From CAYRSS01 sp964426945 (GTDB lineage: Bacteria > Planctomycetota > Phycisphaerae > UBA1845), in contig CAYRSS010000071.1 in the NCBI GenBank assembly GCA_964426945.1, forward strand, positions 1 through 17,492: a stretch of 17,492 nucleotides of DNA, written 5' to 3'. Shown one piece after another: positions 1 through 5,900 of the stretch. The first letter of the stretch is position 1. Every line of letters starts with the position of its first letter. Under the pieces are notes generated by a model. It was given only the letters and a program-made list of their open reading frames with translations, did not search any database and was not told the origin of the DNA. A program made the position numbers and the translations under genes.

Positions 1-846
1 GTGACGGCCTCGGCCGCCGTAGGTGTCGACGATGATCTTGCGGCCCGTCAGCCCCGAATCACCGTGGGGACCGCCGATGACGAAGCTTCCGGTTGGGTTG
101 ATGTGCAGCTTGATGTCGCTGCGCCAGAAGCCCGGCGCCTCGCGCTCGATCACGGGGCGGATGATCTCCTCGCGGATGGCGTCCTTGGCCTCCTGGCTGA
201 GGAAGCCGGTCTTTCGGTCCGTCACGCCGGCGTCGTGCTGGGTCGAGAGGACGATGGTGTCGACGCCGACGGGGGTGGCGCCGTCGTACATGACGGTGAC
301 CTGCGACTTGGCGTCGGGCTTGAGCCACCGGAGCGTGCCGCTCTCGCGGAGCTCGGCCTGTCGCTCCATGAGCCGGTGCGACAGGTGGATGGGCATGGGC
401 ATGAGGGCCTTGGTCTCGTCACAGGCGAAGCCGAACATCAGCCCCTGGTCGCCCGCGCCGGCCTGCTGGTGCAGCCCCTGCCCCTCGGTGACGCCCGCGC
501 TGATTTCCGGCGACTGGCCGTGCAGCGTGCGCAGGACCGAGAGGCTGCGGTAATCAAACCCGCCGGCCGCGTCGTCATAGCCGATCTTGCGGATCATCTC
601 GCGGACGGTCTGCTCCACGTCGCCGAGGGCGTTGCGGGCCTCCTGCGTGTGGACGGTCACCTCGCCCGCGACCACGACGAGCCCGGTGGTCACGAGCGTC
701 TCGACGGCGGTGCGAACCATGGGGTCGTGGGCGATGAGGCTGTCGAGGACGGCGTCGGAGATCTGGTCCGAGACCTTGTCCGGGTGGCCCATCGAGACCG
801 ACTCGGAGGTGAAGAGGCAGAGGTTATCACGGTTCGCTGCGGCCAC
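1..846 (-). CDS. metK: S-adenosylmethionine synthetase (methionine adenosyltransferase), C-terminus beyond window
   Basis: Makes S-adenosylmethionine from methionine and ATP in the cytoplasm. The reverse strand encodes the family's N-terminal hallmarks in order: LFTSESVSMGHPDKVSDQ with the ATP-binding GHPDK near residue 20, then GAGDQGLMFGFACDET (the GAGDQG signature) near residue 140, then GGPHGDSGLTGRKI and DTYGG at the window edge. The family is usually about 380-400 aa, so roughly 100 residues, including the GGGAFSGKD motif, lie outside the window. I chose the GTG at 846-844 because AAGGAG sits about 7 nt upstream (around 853-858). The in-frame ATG at 894 lacks such a site and lies inside a candidate -10 box. 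It is divergent from the methyltransferase at 1036. The family call is certain; the start is likely. Confidence 0.96.
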   Translation of the reverse strand, partial: MAAANRDNLCLFTSESVSMGHPDKVSDQISDAVLDSLIAHDPMVRTAVETLVTTGLVVVAGEVTVHTQEARNALGDVEQTVREMIRKIGYDDAAGGFDYRSLSVLRTLHGQSPEISAGVTEGQGLHQQAGAGDQGLMFGFACDETKALMPMPIHLSHRLMERQAELRESGTLRWLKPDAKSQVTVMYDGATPVGVDTIVLSTQHDAGVTDRKTGFLSQEAKDAIREEIIRPVIEREAPGFWRSDIKLHINPTGSFVIGGPHGDSGLTGRKIIVDTYGGRGRH

Positions 847-851
847 GGTCG

Positions 852-859
852 TCTCCTTC
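852..859 (-). promoter_or_regulatory. Ribosome-binding site that fixes the metK start at GTG 846
   Basis: The minus strand reads GGAAGGAGACGACC directly before GTG, so a strong AGGAG core lies about 7 nt from the start codon. It favours the GTG over the upstream in-frame ATG at 894. Confidence 0.7.
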
Positions 860-892
860 CCACGGGAATTCACAAGGCTGGTCGAGCGAGGC

Positions 893-921
893 ATGGTAAG
901 GTGTGGACCGGGGCGAGGCAA
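893..921 (-). promoter_or_regulatory. Candidate sigma70-type promoter for metK
   Basis: On the minus strand TTGCCT (921-916) and TACCAT (898-893) are separated by exactly 17 nt. Each box matches 4 of 6 consensus positions. Transcription would begin near 885, leaving about 40 nt before the GTG start at 846, which has its own ribosome-binding site. Prediction from sequence only. Confidence 0.4.
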
Positions 922-1000
922 CGGGCCGGGGGGATGGCGGATGGGGCCGGTGGCCGCCAGGCGCCGAACCCCGTTCGACCGCTCCACCCCGGAACCTGAT

Positions 1001-1028
1001 TTGCTCTGAACCGCTCGCGCGATACGCT
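1001..1028 (+). promoter_or_regulatory. Weak candidate promoter of the methyltransferase, possibly leaderless
   Basis: TTGCTC (1001-1006), 16 nt, then TACGCT (1023-1028). Both boxes are only partial matches. The start ATG at 1036 follows within 8 nt and no Shine-Dalgarno sequence precedes it, so a leaderless or nearly leaderless transcript is possible. The rest of the 847-1035 gap shows nothing else that I can support. Confidence 0.2.
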
Positions 1029-1035
1029 CGCATCG

Positions 1036-1827
1036 ATGACCACCCCCTCCTCTCAGGACATATTCCGCTCGCCTTCGTGGTATGACCGCTCGATCAACTG
1101 GTCGGCGCGCCTCGCCCGCGAGCTGCCCGTGCTGATGGACGTCTTCGGGCCGCCGGGGGCGGGCGGATTGGTCGACGCCGGGTGCGGGCCGGCGCGGGGG
1201 GCGGAGGCGCTGGCCGCCCGGGGGTACCGCGTGACGGGCGTGGACCGCAGCCCCGAGATGCTCGATCTCGCGCGGCAGCGCGTGGCGAAGGCGACGGCCG
1301 GCGCTGCGCGGCCCGCCGACAGCCTGCAACTCGTCGAAAGCGACTACGCGGAGATGGCCCAGGCCGTCGGCGGCGGGCATGACGGGGTGTTCTGTCAGGC
1401 GAACTCGCTGGCGGCGGCAGGGTCGGCGACGGCGTGCCGCGCGGCCGTGGAGCAGTTCGCCGCCTGCCTGCGGCCGGGCGGGCGGGTGTTCGTGCAGGTG
1501 CTGAACTTCGCGGCGATGCGCGGGCGGCGGCCCTGCATCATCGGGCCGCGCGTCGCCCGCGCCGACGGCCTCGAGTATGTGTCGGTGCGGCAGTTTTTCT
1601 TTCGCGAGGACGCCGTCGAAGTGACCAACGTGACGCTCTGGCAGGCCGCGGGCACCTGGCAGCAGCACGCCGACGGCGGAACGCTCCACGCCGTCAGCCG
1701 CGAGGCGATGCACGACTGGTGCGGCGCGGCGGGGCTGCACATCGATCACGAATGGGGCGACTATGCGCGGTCGCCGTTCGATCCCGCGGCGTCAGGCGAT
1801 TACATCGTCGTCGCCACGAAGGCGTGA
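1036..1827 (+). CDS. Class I SAM-dependent methyltransferase
   Basis: A 263-aa cytosolic Rossmann-fold methyltransferase. Motif I is VDAGCGPARG (residues 46-55). The acidic end of strand 2 is GVDRSPEML, with D70 expected to hold the SAM ribose. A motif IV-like DGVFCQANSL spans 116-125, and LRPGGRVFVQVLNF (145-158) is the strand 5 region. The CQANSL segment resembles the LGNSL seen in glycine/sarcosine N-methyltransferase-like proteins, but that is too weak to assign a substrate. The length fits a stand-alone enzyme with no extra domain. It is divergent from metK, whose product is its co-substrate. No Shine-Dalgarno sequence is visible before the ATG. The fold is certain; the substrate is unknown. 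Confidence 0.9.
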   Translation: MTTPSSQDIFRSPSWYDRSINWSARLARELPVLMDVFGPPGAGGLVDAGCGPARGAEALAARGYRVTGVDRSPEMLDLARQRVAKATAGAARPADSLQLVESDYAEMAQAVGGGHDGVFCQANSLAAAGSATACRAAVEQFAACLRPGGRVFVQVLNFAAMRGRRPCIIGPRVARADGLEYVSVRQFFFREDAVEVTNVTLWQAAGTWQQHADGGTLHAVSREAMHDWCGAAGLHIDHEWGDYARSPFDPAASGDYIVVATKA

Positions 1828-1861
1828 GGAAACGCCGAAACGCGGAAACGAAGGCTGCTCC

Positions 1862-1881
1862 GGGTCGGTAGCATCCGGCCC
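1862..1881 (+). terminator. Candidate hairpin between convergent genes
   Basis: GGGTCGG (1862-1868) and CCGGCCC (1875-1881) can form a 7-bp stem (one G-U pair in the plus-strand RNA) with a 6-nt loop. It lies between the methyltransferase stop and the stop codon of the minus-strand gene at 1882. No U-tract follows on either strand, so intrinsic termination is uncertain. Confidence 0.3.
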
Positions 1882-2907
1882 CTATCGCCCGGCCGCGCCC
1901 GCCGCGCCGATCGACGCCTCCACCGTGCTGCGCAGGACATTCACCTTTCGCACCACGAGATGATCGGCGTAGGTCTGCGGCAGCGGGCCGCGCTCGCGCC
2001 CGAAGTGGCCGAAGCGCATCTTCGAATCGCGCGCCACGCCCTGCACAACCTGGGCGTAGTAGCCCAGCGCGTCGAGGGTGCGGCCGAGGGCCTCAGCGAT
2101 TCGCGCCGCCTGGTAGCGCGGCGTGAGGTTGTACAGGCCGTTCGCCTCGCCCGCCCCTTCGCGCAGATACTCCTGAACCAGCGACCACGCCGCGTCGAGA
2201 TGCTGCGCCGCGCGGCCGGGGTTGGATGGCCGGATGGCCACCGCCGTCAGGAACAGCCCTTCCACGCGATTCTCGACCATGCGGTCGGGGTCCCCCGCGG
2301 GCAGTACCTCGATGCGCATGTCGCAGCGGAAAGACGCGCCGGCGTCGAAGTGACCGCTCGCCCCGCCGCGCGGCGTGACGAGAATCTCGTACAGCCCCGG
2401 CGGCGGCGTGTCATGGTCGGCAACGCGCAGCGTCCACAGCGACTCGAGAATCTGCCCGTCGGTGAGCGTGCTGCCCACCGCGAAGGGGCCTTGCGCGGGT
2501 TCCAGCGGAATGGTGATCAGGTCTGATCCGGGGACCAGCTCCACCACGCACGCGGGGCACTCCTTGCCGTCGCGCGTCGTGCGAAAGACGAGCTGGTCGC
2601 TCCACGTCTGCCCGTCGCGGCTGAGCGTCACGCGCCCCTGCCGGCCGACGAGCCCGATCGACACCTCGATCAGGATCGGCCACTCGGCGAGATGATCGGC
2701 GTAGGCCTGGCTGAACTCCGCGTCGGCGGGATTCTGCGGGTTTTCTTCCCTCATCAGGTTGACCGGCGAGGCGGATACGACCATTTGCGCGGAAGGCACG
2801 CTGACCTGGTCGGCCGCCCGCCCCGCTGCGGGCAGCAGCATCGCCGCCGCGAGCGCGGCCGTCGTCGACCGGCGAAGACCCGAATTCGTCGTGAACGTGT
2901 TTCTCAT
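1882..2907 (-). CDS. Secreted protein of unknown function, second gene of the peptidase operon
   Basis: A 341-aa protein that I do not recognise. Residues 1-32 form a long signal peptide: a positively charged start, then a hydrophobic AALAAAMLLPAAG core ending in an AxA-type site (GRAA before DQ). Residues 40-215 look beta-rich, with a CPAC pair in the GKECPACVVEL segment and a strand-like stretch DTPPPGLYEILVTPRGG. Residues 225-340 look helical, including LDAAWSLVQEYL and ARIAEALGRTLDALGYYAQVV, perhaps TPR-like. A Shine-Dalgarno AGGAG lies about 8-9 nt before the ATG. The start is only 48 nt after the stop of the giant peptidase gene on the same strand, so the two are probably co-transcribed. 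A periplasmic partner role is inference. Confidence 0.8.
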   Translation of the reverse strand: MRNTFTTNSGLRRSTTAALAAAMLLPAAGRAADQVSVPSAQMVVSASPVNLMREENPQNPADAEFSQAYADHLAEWPILIEVSIGLVGRQGRVTLSRDGQTWSDQLVFRTTRDGKECPACVVELVPGSDLITIPLEPAQGPFAVGSTLTDGQILESLWTLRVADHDTPPPGLYEILVTPRGGASGHFDAGASFRCDMRIEVLPAGDPDRMVENRVEGLFLTAVAIRPSNPGRAAQHLDAAWSLVQEYLREGAGEANGLYNLTPRYQAARIAEALGRTLDALGYYAQVVQGVARDSKMRFGHFGRERGPLPQTYADHLVVRKVNVLRSTVEASIGAAGAAGR

Positions 2908-2955
2908 CGCAGCACTCTCCTGGCGTAGGGAGCCGGTTGTCTTCCTCGTTCGACC

Positions 2956-5900
2956 TTACGGGTGCTTCAGGTGGAAGCGAACCTGGTCGAGGTCATCCGC
3001 GCTGTAGGTGTTCGGCACGGGGAAGCGGACGTTGCTCAGCATGATGCTGATAACCCCGTCGTAACTCACGGTGGCGAAGCTGTCGTTGATGCCGTCGGGA
3101 CCGGTCGTGACGTTGCCGCCGACGATGGTGTCATCGCCGCCGGGGCAGTCGGCCGGGTTGCAGTCCAGCGCGCCGTCGGGCCCGGGCATGATGCACACCT
3201 GGTTGGGCTCGCCGTTGCCGACGGGGATGCGCTGCACGTCATCGCCCGCCGCGGCCGTCGCGGAGCGCCCGTCGGGGCCCGTGCTGACGCAGTTGACGTT
3301 GGGCACGCCCGTTCCGACCGGCAGCACCTGCGTGTCCACGCCGCCGGCGGTGGATTCGCAGATGCCGTTGGCGCCGGAGAGGATCAGCCCGCCGGCCACC
3401 GTGTCGTCGCCCGCCACCACGGTCGCCCCGTCGGGCAGCGGCCCGGGACCGATGACGCACGGCGTGTCGGGGAAGCCCTGCCCGGTCGGGATGATCTGCA
3501 CGTCGTCGCCCGCCGCGGCGGCGTTGCACACGCCGTTCGGGCCGGCCGTCACCGTGATCGAATTGGGCAAGCCCCGCTGGCGCTGGATCACGTACACATC
3601 GCCGTAGCAGAAATTGTGCTCCAGGTGGCAGCCGTGGCCGAACTCGTGCCCCACCGTCTCGGCGAGCACGTCCATCGCGTTGGCGGCGGAGAGGCCGGTA
3701 CCCGGACCGGCGACCTGGTCCACCGCGGCGTCATCCGCCGTGCAGAGCGCGCCGTCGGGGCCGGCGCTGCGGGCGGCCATGCCCTCGGCGTGGTCGTCGA
3801 CGTCAATCTCGATCACGAGCGTCTCGTTGGGCGACTGGTTGATCGCGCCGGCGATGCCGCGGGCGATGCCGAGGATCCCCAGGCCGTTGTTGCGGATGGC
3901 CCGCAGGCCGCGCTGCAGCGTCGCGCCGGGAATGCCGCTGCGCTTGTCGTTGATGACGCGATCAGCCGTGCCGTTCCACTCCGTGTTGAGTATCTCGCGG
4001 ACGTTGAAGCCGGTGAGATTCGGGAACATCCCCAGCCCGACGTTCACGTTGGCCTCCGCATGGGCGAACACATCCTTGGTGCGCGTCGGGGTACGCGTGT
4101 GCAGGCCCATCAGGAAGAACCCGCGGTACTCCTCGAAGCCGACCAGACCGTCACCAAGAAGCCCCTGGTCGGTCCTGGCGTCGGCGCGGTTGGCTGGGCC
4201 GGCGTTGGCCACGACGGCACGAAGCGTGTCGTCATCTTCGACACCGTCGAGCGTACCGTCGCCGTCGGTGTCGGCGATCGCCTTGTCCTTGTCGGGCTGC
4301 GTGTCCTCGTAGGCGTTGGGCAGCCAGTCGTCATCGTCGTCGCGCGGGATGCGGCGCTGCGGCGATTCGCAGCCCTCGCGCACCATGCGCGCCCGGATCT
4401 TGCCACGGGCGCCGAAGTCATACGCCCTGACGATGATCGTGGCCGAGTTAACCTCCGTCTTCGTCGTTGCGGATTGTTCATTGGCCGCGATATCGAAGGT
4501 CGGGTTGTCGGTCGCCTTGAGCTTGTAGTCCTTCTCGTCGTCGGGCTGATCGCCGTTGTTCATGGCGTCACCCGGGAAGTCGCTGACGTCCGTGAGCAGG
4601 AAGCTGATGCGATCGGTGCAGCCCGGCGGCCGGATGGTTGCCGTGTACATCACCGTGTTGGTGTTGGTCGGCAGGTAGGGCTCCGGCGTGTCGGTAATGT
4701 CGATCTCGGCGACGGTGAACGGATGCGTATCGCGGCACACGGCGCCGTTGGGGGCGTAGTAGGTGACGCGGATGGTGATGTCACCCACCGCGCTGCTGGT
4801 GGCCAGCCCGCCGACCAGCGCGTCGCAACCACCGGCGAGGAGCGACACCGCGCCCGAGCCCGTGCTCGACCACGACCACACGCACGTCCCGCCCGGCGGG
4901 ACGCCAATCGCGGTCAGCACCGTGGAGCTGCCTTTGCAGATCTTGCTGTCGCCCAGGATCGTCACGCGGCAGCCCGGCGGCGGGCACACGGTGTGGCGGG
5001 CGAGCTGCGCCTCCTCCGAGGTGGGCACCGGCACCTGCGACGAGGTGTCGCCCGGCGCGGTCTCCACGATGCCCGGCACGATCGACGAGCCCTCGGCGAA
5101 CGAGATCTCCGCGGCCGAGTGCACGCGATGCACGAACGGCGTCGCGGTCGCGGTGAACTCAATCGGCTGAAGGCCCGCGGCACCGGCGTCGAAGGCGAAG
5201 TTCGGCGCGCCGGTCGGATCACCCACGCAGACCTCTGTCTGCCCGCCGACGGCGAGCTGGAGCGCGACCACGTCGCGCAGGTCCAAGTCGCCATCGCGGT
5301 CGGCGTCGGCGCAGGCACACAGCGACGCATGCTGCTGGCAGCCCGGGCCGCCGGCGCCACCCGGTCCGCTCAGGGCCTCGGCCATGAGCGCCCAGTCGGC
5401 GGCATCAGCCGCGCCGCTGCGGTCGGCATCGCCGCAGTCGCAGCCCGCCTGCGCTGCAAAACTGAGCATCGGCTGGACAAACAGCGACGAGTCGAAGATG
5501 CCGCCGTTGTCGTGCGTCTTGAGCACCGTCATCGTGCCCATCGGAGCCGGCGTGGAGGGTGAGAGCGTCGCCCGCACATCCCACAGCGTGACCGCGCCGT
5601 CGCACACGACCTCGATCGGCTCGCTCGACACCATGTTCAGCCCGACCAGTTCGATCGCGGTTGATCCGACCGTGCCGACGGGATCATCCATGCGCACCGC
5701 GCGCAGCTCGGGCTGAACGGCGGTATCCGCCAGGCCGGTGGCGTAGGGGTTCACCGGCTCGCCGGCGAAGCGGATGCGCCCGGTGAACGGGTCGCAACCG
5801 GGTCCGAAGAAGTCGACGGGCAGCGCGACATCCTGGTAATTCCGGTCGGGGTCGCTGTCGGTATAGGTGTACCAGCGGTGCGGCGGCGGCTTGCGCGGCG

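Noticed and set aside
1..999. Long open frame on the plus strand opposite metK
   Set aside because: Its reverse complement encodes clear MetK motifs. The plus frame is a GC-rich shadow with Arg/Ala/Gly-biased composition.
3097..3555. Possible CRISPR or DNA-level tandem repeat
   Set aside because: Periodicity is at the protein level with degenerate DNA, variable unit length and no constant repeat or spacers.
2962..5562. An 866-codon plus-strand open frame antisense to the giant peptidase gene
   Set aside because: The composition is rich in Arg, Val, Ala and His with no recognisable domain, while the opposite strand has a signal peptide, repeats and a zinc motif. It is a by-product of G/C third-position bias.
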